Source: Ilyomonas sp963790435 (GTDB taxonomy: Bacteria; Bacteroidota; Bacteroidia; Chitinophagales; Chitinophagaceae). Taken from it: a stretch of DNA of 64,000 bases. Made by a program: the position numbers and the translations under genes. The DNA lies in NCBI GenBank assembly GCA_963790435.1, contig CAWBOI010000002.1:124001-188000 (forward strand), in the 5' to 3' direction. The notes under the pieces were generated by a model that did not search any database, was not told the origin of the DNA, and saw nothing but the letters and a program-made list of their open reading frames with translations. Shown piece by piece: positions 52,622 to 60,698 of the stretch; the stretch's first letter is position 1; each line of letters starts with the position of its first letter.

Positions 52622-52837
52622 CGTCATTCCGCAAATGCCCTCAACACGATGGTAGAAGTTATAATCAAATTAACGAGGGCTTTGTGCGGAATCTGACAAT
52701 TAAATGATGAAGTTTTTGAAATGAAAATATTTACAACATTAATTGCAAGTTTAAATTCATAAGATCAGCTTCCGCACAAAGCCGCTTGCAAGAACGTTTA
52801 TGTTTGAAGACGATGCAGCGGCATTTGCGGAATGACG
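52622..52837. repeat. CGTCATTCCGC double-hairpin element, copy B (216 bp)
   Basis: It starts CGTCATTCCGCAAATGCCCTC; the first hairpin closes with GAGGGCTTTGTGCGGAATCTGA. After ~65 bases of A/T-rich centre the second starts CTTCCGCACAAAGCCGC and closes GCGGCATTTGCGGAATGACG. Ends are near-perfect inverted copies. It begins 16 bases after truB and ends 25 before the convergent MATE gene. Size and plan match copies A and C within 3 bp. Confidence 0.88.
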
Positions 52838-52861
52838 GCATTACCAAACATTCCCTTCTAA

Positions 52862-54229
52862 CTAAATCACCCTTCCTTTCCACCGCCCGCTTTTCATGTA
52901 CAAAAACGAGGGTGTAAACATGAAGATCCAGTAAATCCATTCCGACATCCAGGCAACTGTTATTGGCAGACGAAATACTTCCAGCACCAGCCACACATAA
53001 ACGATGTAAACAGCAAGCGTGATGCTTTCGGTTTGGAGATTTTTTTTGCTGTTGCCCGTGCCCACCACACCATTCAGCCAAATGGTGGCGGCTGGCTGTA
53101 GCACCAGCACAGCCGATACTACGCGCAATACCGGAATGCCTTCGTTTATAAATGCACCATTTTGTCCGTACACAGAAAGAAAGAAGCGGGGAAATAAATT
53201 TAAAATGATAAAAAGAAAGGCGCCTGCACCCACACCAATCCTTATAATGCGTTTGATTAAAGGAATGACTTCTTCTTCTTTTTTCTGACCGATGACATTG
53301 CTCACCATTGCATTGCTGGTGGCTGCCAGCGACCATCCGAAACAGCCAAACAAACCGAATACATTGCGCATGGCGTTTGACACGGCAAGATCAACAATCG
53401 TACAGTTTCGTTCAATCAAAATATAAAACAATTCCCAGCTTCCGAGGCTGATGGCAAACTGTAAAATGAGCGGTAAAGATTGAACCAATATGAGCTTACT
53501 TTCTTCTTTATTAAAATGCACATTTGTAAATAATGATAAGCGATGGCTTAGTCCTCGCAAATGCATGATTCCAAAGATGGCTATCAGACCCATAATTTCG
53601 GCAAACACCGATGATAAGGCTGCACCCTGAAAGCCCATATTCGGAAAGCCTAATGACCCGCTTATTAGCGTGTAATCGAAAAAGATATTGGTAAGCGTTT
53701 CGGCAAGCGTGCCGATGATAAGAAGGCGGCTGTTGTTGGTGCCAACCAGCAACGCATTGCGCATTTGGTACAGATATAAAAACGGCAAGCCCCAAACGCG
53801 GGTATGCAAAAAGCGAATGGCAATGTCGGCATGTTCTTTTTTGTGCAAAACCAAACGAAACAGGGGCGGCACAACCACATAAGTGAGGGCAATGCACACC
53901 AGGCTGATGAGAGTAGAAATAACAACTGCATTTTGAAACAAGCTGCCAATAGCACTCAGGCGATTCTCGCCGGCACGGCGTGCAATGAGCGCCTGCAAGC
54001 CATTATTAAAACCCAAACCAATACACGCAAAAATGAGATAATACACACCCGTAATGGCAGCAATGGCAAGATATTCAGGAGCCAAAAAATGCCCGATGAA
54101 AATGTTGTTGATGATGAAATTAAATTGCGGCACCACCAACGAAGCTGCAATGGGCAAGGCAAGTTTTAAAATGTGCCGGTAACCTGTAGAAACCTGTAAC
54201 TGCAATGGGGCTGAACGCGGGGTACTCAT
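52862..54229 (-). CDS. MATE-family efflux transporter
   Basis: The 455-residue protein has about 12 hydrophobic segments in two homologous halves, the MATE fold. It begins STGYRHILKLALPIAASLVV with the first helix near residue 18-40. LALPIAAS and, in the second half, VQSLPLILQFAISLGSWELF carry the 'P' kinks typical of MATE helices 1 and 7. It exports drugs or metabolites using a cation gradient. Single gene. The end of the window's MATE gene is convergent with truB. Confidence 0.88.
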   Translation of the reverse strand: MSTPRSAPLQLQVSTGYRHILKLALPIAASLVVPQFNFIINNIFIGHFLAPEYLAIAAITGVYYLIFACIGLGFNNGLQALIARRAGENRLSAIGSLFQNAVVISTLISLVCIALTYVVVPPLFRLVLHKKEHADIAIRFLHTRVWGLPFLYLYQMRNALLVGTNNSRLLIIGTLAETLTNIFFDYTLISGSLGFPNMGFQGAALSSVFAEIMGLIAIFGIMHLRGLSHRLSLFTNVHFNKEESKLILVQSLPLILQFAISLGSWELFYILIERNCTIVDLAVSNAMRNVFGLFGCFGWSLAATSNAMVSNVIGQKKEEEVIPLIKRIIRIGVGAGAFLFIILNLFPRFFLSVYGQNGAFINEGIPVLRVVSAVLVLQPAATIWLNGVVGTGNSKKNLQTESITLAVYIVYVWLVLEVFRLPITVAWMSEWIYWIFMFTPSFLYMKSGRWKGRVI

Positions 54230-54592
54230 AACGCCGCGAAGCTAAGTGTAAAAGATTACAGTTTCTGCCATTGCCAGAAGCCAAAGAAGTAGTTGCATGG
54301 AAGCCACATGCCGATACACTTTTTCAAAAACTAATGTCAGCTTTTGGAATGGTCAAAAACTTATTTCTGTAAAAGCACTAACAGGCGCTTGTGTTGAACA
54401 AAATGAAGGTTTTGTTTACTAAGTATTTTTGTTATCAGGCGGGCGATTGCCATCAGATAAGAAGGAAAATTTAATATCAGGGCTTACAAAGGTAGTTCGT
54501 TTATCCTCTATGGCTTTGCTTTAGCTCTATTGTTATAAACACCGGATAGTAACTATTTCAATCCCCAAAATTTTCAATGTTGTAGTAAGAAC
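54230..54592. other. Intergenic region with a possible coding relic
   Basis: On the plus strand 54232-54372 is open and reads ...LPLPEAKEVVAWKPHADTLF...AFGMVKNLFL before a stop. The composition looks protein-like but there is no start codon, and nothing continues it upstream, where the MATE gene lies on the other strand. It may be the 3' remnant of a lost gene. The rest is A/T-rich, with no further signal. Confidence 0.3.
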
Positions 54593-56611
54593 TCAGGGTT
54601 CAATAAGCACGATGGAATGAATGGCTAACTGCGGAACAACAGTTATTACTTTGCCGTTTTCGTATTTAAATTCCAAAGGTTGATTTGCCGGTTGCAGGCT
54701 CACTTTTGCCGGTTTTTTATTCAGTTGTAAGCTAAGGGTTAAAGGTCCGAGTTTAGGAACTTCATCATAGACATAAACATCATTATTAGCGTGAGAACCT
54801 GCCATATTAATCAGGTTTACGGCATAGTTATTCCCCGTTTTATTTAAAGTAACATTCACCAGGTGAGAGCCTGTTACTTCGAGCATGGGTTGGGGGAAAA
54901 GCTCTCTTACCATTCCGGATAAAAATTCCCGCATTGCCGGCGCTTGCCGCTTTTGATAATTTTCGCCGAGATTGATGTAAACAGCTGCTATTTTTCCTTT
55001 TCCGTAGTTACCTATAGAAGCCGGTATACCGGAAGGAAAACGAAGGTCTTCCTCGGTATAAAAGCTGCCAAAAAGTTTTGTGCCGGCAGCCAAAGTTACT
55101 TCCTGATATTTCCCTGAAACGCTTGCTATGTCTCCGGCATAGCCTAAGTGTAAATTCTGTTTATCGTGATAAGCACCGAATGTAACGCCTAAATCTTTTT
55201 CAAACAGTTTCACGGCTTCTGCCCCGATAACAAGTACATTTCCGCCATTGGAAGCATAGGCTTTTAATTTGGTTATAAAGTCGGGAGCTAAGTATTTCCA
55301 TTCGGGAATGATGATGACTTTATAATCGTTCATTCTATCCTGCAGAGAATGTTCCATCAATACTTCTACTGTGTTTTGCCCATCTAACAATGCGTTCAGC
55401 AAACCTTGTTCGCCGTTAAAAAGTCCCCAGTTATTATAAAGCCCGTTCACCTTTCTTTTAAACCCTTCGGTAGAATGCAGCATGGCAATTTGCGGAACTG
55501 CTTTGGCACCGTAAGTAAACGCTTGCCTTTCCCGGCAAAACCGGGCTACTTCAGCCATGGTTTTTATCTTCCATGTTTTTACTGAAGCATCGCGATTTTG
55601 CGGATAATAAATTTGAAAACCGCCACCCATCGAAAGCACATGGGCTGCTTCCTGCTCCAGCTGCACAGCCGATTTGTATGAACCCAAACTGTTTTCCCAA
55701 TCGTATGTAAAGCCCCATGCCATTAAATCCCAAGGCTTTCCTTGCGGAGCCAAACAGCGGGCTTCCAGCGCGGCATTGGAAACATAACTTCTGGTAGCCA
55801 TATCTCCTGAAAGGAAATCAATATCGGTATCTACTTTCTCGGGCATCATAGAAGAATAAGCCCAGTTGCTGGTAATTAAAAAGTTGGGATTGAACTTGTG
55901 TACCGCATCAGCATAATGCTGCACATAGTTGCGAAACTGCTTGCGGTTAAAGTCCATAAATTCGTAATAGCCTTCATCTTGCGGTGTGCGCGGAATGGTA
56001 GCAATGCCGGTTTCTTTTTTAAACGCAGCCAGTGCGGCAGGACTGTAATCGGCCTGCGCCGACCAACAATCGCCGTCAACCTAGGCACCATCAATTTTAT
56101 AATCAGCAATCAACTCTTTAAACTGCGGAATCATCAAATCATCCACATACGGACTGAAGAGTGAAGTATTACTTTGATCCTTTTCGCCTTTGGCATTGAT
56201 ATTTGCCCACTCAGGATGAAGTTCCAATGCACGATGATCCTGAACGCCGGAATAATGAACATATAAAGGAATGTGGTGCTTCGCAGTAATATCTCTGAAT
56301 ACTCTCAGCGGATCTTTTATTATTCCGGGAGCAGGAGTACCGACTTTTGTAGGATAACTCGAATAGCCGGGATGACCTTTACAATCTACCTGTAAAAAAT
56401 CGGGCTTAACCAAAGTGAGCATGGAATCTACCATTTCTTCGGTTAACGTTTTCCCCACTTCTGTGCTGGAAGCATCGGCATGAAAGTCTAAATGAATGCC
56501 GAAAAAGCGCTTGATTTCTTTCGCTTTTACCGGAGCATTTTTTGCCTGTTGGGCAGTAACAGAGAATTGTAGAAAAAGGGACAAAAAGAGGAGATTGAAA
56601 GTTAATTTCAT
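54593..56611 (-). pseudogene. Exported glycoside hydrolase-like protein interrupted by an in-frame TAG
   Basis: From 56611 (MKLTFNLLFLSLFLQFSVTA, signal peptide) one frame runs 673 codons to 54593 with a single stop: TAG at 56081-56083, between KIDGA and VDGDCWSAQ. The usual residue is almost certainly Trp (TGG). Before it, FFGIHLDFHADASSTEVGKT (~36-55) and VHYSGVQDHRALELHPEW; after it, DFNRKQFRNYVQHYADA, IIIPEWKYLAPDFITKLKAY and a GATase-like domain. The TIM-barrel + GH42-type trimerisation-like plan resembles GHL6/alpha-fucosidase-like families. Substrate unknown. The second half alone has an internal ATG (55957), used by gene finders. Confidence 0.65.
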
Positions 56612-56763
56612 ACAAACTGGCTGGCTTTTATTTACAGATAAAAATAGCAAATGCACACAGGAAACCGGTATGCGACATTAGCAAAAACAAATAATAATTA
56701 ACTGCAACTTAGGTTCGACTGCTTTATGTATCTTTTTCTGCCAATAAAAGCTGGCCTTATTAA

Positions 56764-57117
56764 CTAATGGTTTTTTACAAACATTATTACTGCATAAGCC
56801 AATACGCACAATAACAAAATAATCACAGTTGCCATTACAATCCACGAAGGATGAATAAGTTTTCTTTTGTCTTGTTTTTGTTTTTTTGTGGCTAATTGTT
56901 GCTGCAAGTTCTGATTCAGGCTGTGCACGTATTCATGCAGTTTTTTATCGGATGAAAACTGTTGCAAACCATCGAGTGCATCCTTTACAAACGCATCATC
57001 ACCCATTTGGTTTTGCACATTTTTCCATTCGTCATCCGATAAATTTTTTTTCAGGTAATTCATCAGCTGCTCGTCAGGTGCATCGTTGTTGGGCAATATG
57101 TTGTTGGCATCATCCAT
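56764..57117 (-). CDS. Small membrane protein, sigma-factor partner (anti-sigma-like)
   Basis: The 117-residue protein has a cytoplasmic helical N-terminus (residues ~1-85, rich in Asp, Gln and Lys; LKKNLSDDEWKNVQNQM at ~23-39) and one C-terminal membrane helix (~91-113). It overlaps the sigma-factor gene by 8 bp. In Bacteroidota, an ECF sigma factor is often followed by a membrane-anchored anti-sigma protein. This one is short and lacks an obvious zinc or FecR motif, so the assignment rests on position and topology. Function inferred. Confidence 0.6.
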   Translation of the reverse strand: MDDANNILPNNDAPDEQLMNYLKKNLSDDEWKNVQNQMGDDAFVKDALDGLQQFSSDKKLHEYVHSLNQNLQQQLATKKQKQDKRKLIHPSWIVMATVIILLLCVLAYAVIMFVKNH

Positions 57118-57679
57118 TGTGTTGCTGTAGTTTTTTGCTGATGAAGAGTTTGAGGTTTCGCTTGCCGTTTTGAATGCAACTTTTAATATGCGGTAAACTT
57201 TGTCCGGTCAGTGCACTAATTTCGTTATACGATTTGCGATGCAGATAAAATAAAGTTACGCAGGTTTTTTGTTCGGCATTCAAATGCGCAATGGCTTCTT
57301 CCAAATACTGCAAAACCGCTTCCCTGTTCTCACTTTCAAAAGCCGGTTCATCGGCTTCTTCGTTCAGCCATTCGCCTGCTTCTTTCATAACAAAATGATT
57401 GTCGCGCAGCTTCATCAAACAATGGTTGCGGGCAATCATGTACAGCCAGCTTTTCAGGTAGTCAACTTTGTATTTTTGCAATTCCGAAATGGCTTTTATA
57501 AACACCTGCTGCACGGCATCTTTGGCTTCTTCTTCGTCTTTTAAATACTTCATACAAACACCCAAAAGCAACAACGTATAACGTTGCAGCAAAGTGCCAA
57601 GAATACTGTTGTCGCGTGTGGCATACCATTGCTCTAACAATTCATTGTCGGTTGTATGTGCATCGTTGCGCTGATTCAC
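57110..57679 (-). CDS. RNA polymerase sigma factor, ECF (sigma-70 family)
   Basis: A 189-residue ECF sigma factor. Region 2 is GVCMKYLKDEEEAKDAVQQVFIKA (~36-59) with YLKSWLYMIARNHCLMKLRD (~74-93). Region 4 is HLNAEQKTCVTLFYLHRKSYNEISALTGQSLPHIKSCIQNGKRNLK (~132-177), the wHTH binding the -35 element. It directs transcription of a small regulon. It overlaps the small membrane protein downstream and is divergent from the NlpC/P60 gene, with 73 bp between them. It may control that gene, but no autoregulatory promoter is recognised. Confidence 0.9.
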   Translation of the reverse strand: MNQRNDAHTTDNELLEQWYATRDNSILGTLLQRYTLLLLGVCMKYLKDEEEAKDAVQQVFIKAISELQKYKVDYLKSWLYMIARNHCLMKLRDNHFVMKEAGEWLNEEADEPAFESENREAVLQYLEEAIAHLNAEQKTCVTLFYLHRKSYNEISALTGQSLPHIKSCIQNGKRNLKLFISKKLQQHNG

Positions 57680-57752
57680 GCGTGAAAATAATTTTTATTT
57701 TTTGTAAGATGCAACGGCGGCCCAATTCCATATCTTTTCAGCAAAAATTAAG

Positions 57753-58508
57753 ATGTTGTTTGTTATTTCCATCATTGCCGTCTGTCCTTTAAGAAGTGAA
57801 GCTTCACATCGCAGCGAAATGGTAAGCGCCTTGCTATTGGGTGAAGCCGCTGAAGTATTGGAAAAAGAAAAAGATTTTATAAAAATCAGGTGTTTGTATG
57901 ATGATTACGTTGGCTGGGCGCAGGCTTCACAATTGGCTGAAGTAAATAAAAACATGGCAATGATAAAGCCTGCAAGTTTTAGTTTTAAACGAAATACAAC
58001 TGCATTACTAAATGGAATAGAAGTGTATGTTTCGGTTGGTACGCCGGTTTTTGAAACGATAGAATTGGGCAATTACAAAATAAAATATAATGAAGAAGAA
58101 ACGTTGTTGTTTGAACCTTCTTTTTTTAGAGATGAAGTAATAAAAATGGCGGCTTTGCTGTATGAAAATGTGCCGTACTTATGGGGCGGAAAAAGCTCGT
58201 TTGGTATTGATTGCAGTGGTTTTGTACAACAGGTATTTAAGCTGTTTGGCAAGCCCTTGCCACGCGATGCTTACCAGCAGGCAATGGGCGGTGAAGTAGT
58301 TCATTTTTTAGAGGAAGGCCAATGTGGTGACCTTGCATTTTTTGACAATGAAGAAGGCAGAATTGTGCATGTAGGAATTTTGTTTGGCGGAAATGAAATC
58401 ATTCATGCTTCGGGAAACGTGCGTGTTGATACGATAGATTCGTTCGGCATCATCAACCGAACAACCGGACAACGAACACATAAGTTGAGAGTGATAAAGA
58501 GAGTGTGA
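57753..58508 (+). CDS. C40-family peptidase (NlpC/P60) with SH3 domain
   Basis: A 251-residue cell-wall endopeptidase. The N-terminal ~75 residues resemble bacterial SH3 domains (SEMVSALLLGEAAEVLEKEK, then DDYVGWAQASQL). The NlpC/P60 domain (~125-251) has the catalytic Cys in FGIDCSGFVQQVFKLFG (~150-166), His in GRIVHVGILFGG (~205) and a polar third residue in IIHASGNVRVD (~215). It cleaves peptidoglycan stem peptides. The first ~15 residues are hydrophobic, but the mature start is not clear; cytoplasmic or weakly exported. Divergent from the ECF sigma gene. Confidence 0.88.
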   Translation: MLFVISIIAVCPLRSEASHRSEMVSALLLGEAAEVLEKEKDFIKIRCLYDDYVGWAQASQLAEVNKNMAMIKPASFSFKRNTTALLNGIEVYVSVGTPVFETIELGNYKIKYNEEETLLFEPSFFRDEVIKMAALLYENVPYLWGGKSSFGIDCSGFVQQVFKLFGKPLPRDAYQQAMGGEVVHFLEEGQCGDLAFFDNEEGRIVHVGILFGGNEIIHASGNVRVDTIDSFGIINRTTGQRTHKLRVIKRV

Positions 58509-58814
58509 TTAGTAGGTAAAAATATATTGGAAAAATAAAATAATTTCTACAAGAGAAATTATAGAAAGAGAAAAGCCTAAATAGTTGAGTTTAATTTTCT
58601 CATTTATATAAATATTGCATAATTTTTTTGTTGTAAAATGGCTATTAGTGAACCACTAAAAGCAGACAATGCGAATGTTCCCAACACAACCATCCATAAG
58701 AAATCAGGAAAAAATTTTTATAGTAGGAGCAAAAAGAGCAATAGTTAAGTTAGATAAAACAAAATTGATGATTGTTAATTTAAGGATACTTTTTTGCTAC
58801 ATAAATTATTGATT
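58509..58814. other. Intergenic A/T-rich region
   Basis: No convincing gene. On the minus strand 58604-58693 encodes a 29-residue hydrophobic peptide (MVVLGTFALSAFSGSLIAIL...), which could be a tiny membrane peptide or chance. Its start has no clear leader. Repeats and terminators are not evident. Confidence 0.35.
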
Positions 58815-59897
58815 TCACAACCCAATCAACTGGCACTTCACTTCCAGCTTCTCAAACGCTTCTTCCAATCGTTCTTTGTGCGTATCGGTGATAAACACCT
58901 GCGCTTGTTGTTGAATGCAAACTTTGTATAAAAGATTGTGCATCCGGTCGGCGTCTAATTTTTCAAACACATCATCTAACAATAAAATGGGCGCAAATCC
59001 TTTGTACTGTTGGATGACAGAAAACTCTGCCAGTTTTAACGCGAACAACAAACTTTTTCGCTGTCCCTGCGAGGCAATGCTTTTAAACGCTTGTTCGTGC
59101 ATCATCATTTGCAAATCGTCCTTGTGAATGCCACTTCCGGTGCGTTGCAAATACAAATCGCGCTGCCTATTTTGAAGCAATAAAGTTTGCATATCGCTAT
59201 TATGCAAAGGGCTGTCATATTCTACATTTACTTCATCATCTTTGCCCGCAATGTTGTGATATTCCTGCAAAACCAAAGGCAAAAATTCCTGCATAAATTG
59301 GGCACGCCAAGTGTAAATTTTATTTCCTTTTTCGCTCAACTGTTCATCTATTATTTGCAGTAAATCTTCGTCTAAACGGTTGTGTTCCGCTGCTGCTTTT
59401 AATAAGCTGTTCCGCTGCTGCAAAATTTTATTGTACTCAATTAAAGTAAGCAAATAATCGGCGTTCAGTTGTGACAAAATGGTATCAACAAATCGTCTTC
59501 TTTCTTCGCTGCTGCCAGTGATTAACTCCACATCATCAGGCGCAATCATCACACAGGGGAACTTACCAATGTGAGAAGAAAAACGTTTGTAAATTTCTTC
59601 ATTTACAATCACTTCCTTTTTATTGTTTTCGCGAAGAATACAAACAATATGAAAAGCGTGTGAATCCTTATCCAGCGTGGCTTCCAGCCGGAAGCCCTGT
59701 GTGCCGTAATGCGCATTTAAAGCATCGGCACGGGCAAAATAACTTTTGGTAAAACAGAGGTAATGTATTGCATCCAGCAAATTGGTTTTTCCACTTCCGT
59801 TGGCTCCATAAATGCCAACAACCGGCTCTTCAAACGTGAACGATTCAAAAGCATAATTGCGAAACTGCGTAACAGATAGCCGCTTTACAAACAACAT
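58815..59897 (-). CDS. recF: DNA replication and repair protein RecF
   Basis: RecF helps load RecA at gaps (RecFOR). The start at 59897 (MLFVKRLSVTQFRNYAF) gives 360 residues. Walker A is GIYGANGSGKTNLLDAI (~28-44) with SYFARADALNAH (~53-64) beyond it. The ABC signature-like QGQRKSLLFALKLAEF (~270-285) and Walker B ILLLDDVFEKLD (~300-311) match. An alternative start upstream adds 15 residues without similarity. Gene neighbours (dnaN, gyrB) found elsewhere are absent here. It is divergent from the RDD gene. Confidence 0.93.
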   Translation of the reverse strand: MLFVKRLSVTQFRNYAFESFTFEEPVVGIYGANGSGKTNLLDAIHYLCFTKSYFARADALNAHYGTQGFRLEATLDKDSHAFHIVCILRENNKKEVIVNEEIYKRFSSHIGKFPCVMIAPDDVELITGSSEERRRFVDTILSQLNADYLLTLIEYNKILQQRNSLLKAAAEHNRLDEDLLQIIDEQLSEKGNKIYTWRAQFMQEFLPLVLQEYHNIAGKDDEVNVEYDSPLHNSDMQTLLLQNRQRDLYLQRTGSGIHKDDLQMMMHEQAFKSIASQGQRKSLLFALKLAEFSVIQQYKGFAPILLLDDVFEKLDADRMHNLLYKVCIQQQAQVFITDTHKERLEEAFEKLEVKCQLIGL

Positions 59898-60001
59898 AGC
59901 TGCAATGTACATCGCACCGGCAGTTGCATAAAATTTATCCAATTATTATTATCTCTTACAAACTCTTTATCCCACACTACTTTTGCCCTAATTGTTTTTG
60001 T

Positions 60002-60388
60002 ATGAGAATTGTTGGCATTGGTACAAGGGTACTGGCATTTTTGGTTGATTTCAGCATCATTGTTATTATAACGCTGGGTATGAAAAGGGGTTGGGATTTT
60101 TATGTGTTTTTCTACCATCTTTTCTTTTTGCCCTTTTTTTATATTTTGGCTATTATTGGCTTTTTATATTACCTCATCTTTGAAGCCATCTGGAAACGAA
60201 CGCCAGGCAAATGGCTGGCACTAACAAAGGTGGTAAACAAAACCGGCGGCAAACCTTCCTTCTTTCAAATCCTTGCCAGGAGCGCGGTTCGGGTGTTGGG
60301 TGTAATTATTATAGACAGTGTTTTTATTTCTTTTCTTGGTAAAACTTTGCACGATTATCTAAGCAAAACAGAAGTGGTGGAAGTATGA
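60002..60388 (+). CDS. RDD family membrane protein
   Basis: From ATG 60002 the product has 128 residues. It opens MRIVGIGTRVLAFLVDFSII, where the RDD motif is read as R-x-L-A-F-L-V-D, then two to three hydrophobic helices, and the family's EAIWKRTPGKWLALTKVV (~63-80) and ARSAVRVLGVIIID (~94-107). RDD proteins are small inner-membrane proteins, some implicated in Na+/H+ exchange; most are uncharacterised. The upstream 26 codons (to 59924) are not family-like. Single gene, followed by a double-hairpin element. Confidence 0.82.
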   Translation: MRIVGIGTRVLAFLVDFSIIVIITLGMKRGWDFYVFFYHLFFLPFFYILAIIGFLYYLIFEAIWKRTPGKWLALTKVVNKTGGKPSFFQILARSAVRVLGVIIIDSVFISFLGKTLHDYLSKTEVVEV

Positions 60389-60431
60389 TGTTTTTCGGGA
60401 TCAATTGATCGAAGATAATAGTAATTGGCCT

Positions 60432-60649
60432 CGTCATTTCGCAAATGCCCTCGACATGAGTTTGCATCTTTACGCTTTTATGAGGGCTTTGTGCGGAATC
60501 TGATCTTAAAATTATGAACGTTTTACAGTGTTCTCAATAACTTTATTTTATGCAATCATCTCCTTATTCATTCATCAGATTCCGCACAAAGCCGCCTGCA
60601 AGTTTGATCATAAATCAATTTTCCTGTTGGCGGCATTTGCGGAATGACG
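60432..60649. repeat. CGTCATTCCGC double-hairpin element, copy C (218 bp)
   Basis: It starts CGTCATTTCGCAAATGCCCTC, with GAGGGCTTTGTGCGGAATCTGA closing the first hairpin. The second starts TCAGATTCCGCACAAAGCCGC and closes GGCGGCATTTGCGGAATGACG. The A/T-rich centre differs from copy B. It lies 44 bases after the RDD gene, in the gap to the convergent rnr gene. Confidence 0.88.
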
Positions 60650-60698
60650 AGACGATTTATTTTTAAACTGCCTTACTACCAGTTTTGGTTTTGCCCAA

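Noticed and set aside
52731..53336. 201-residue frame antisense to the end of the MATE gene
   Set aside because: A His/Cys/Arg-rich shadow of a well-supported gene, partly inside a repeat element.
46056..60649. CRISPR array
   Set aside because: The repeats are only three, 6-8 kb apart, palindromic and about 216 bp long; there are no spacers or cas genes.
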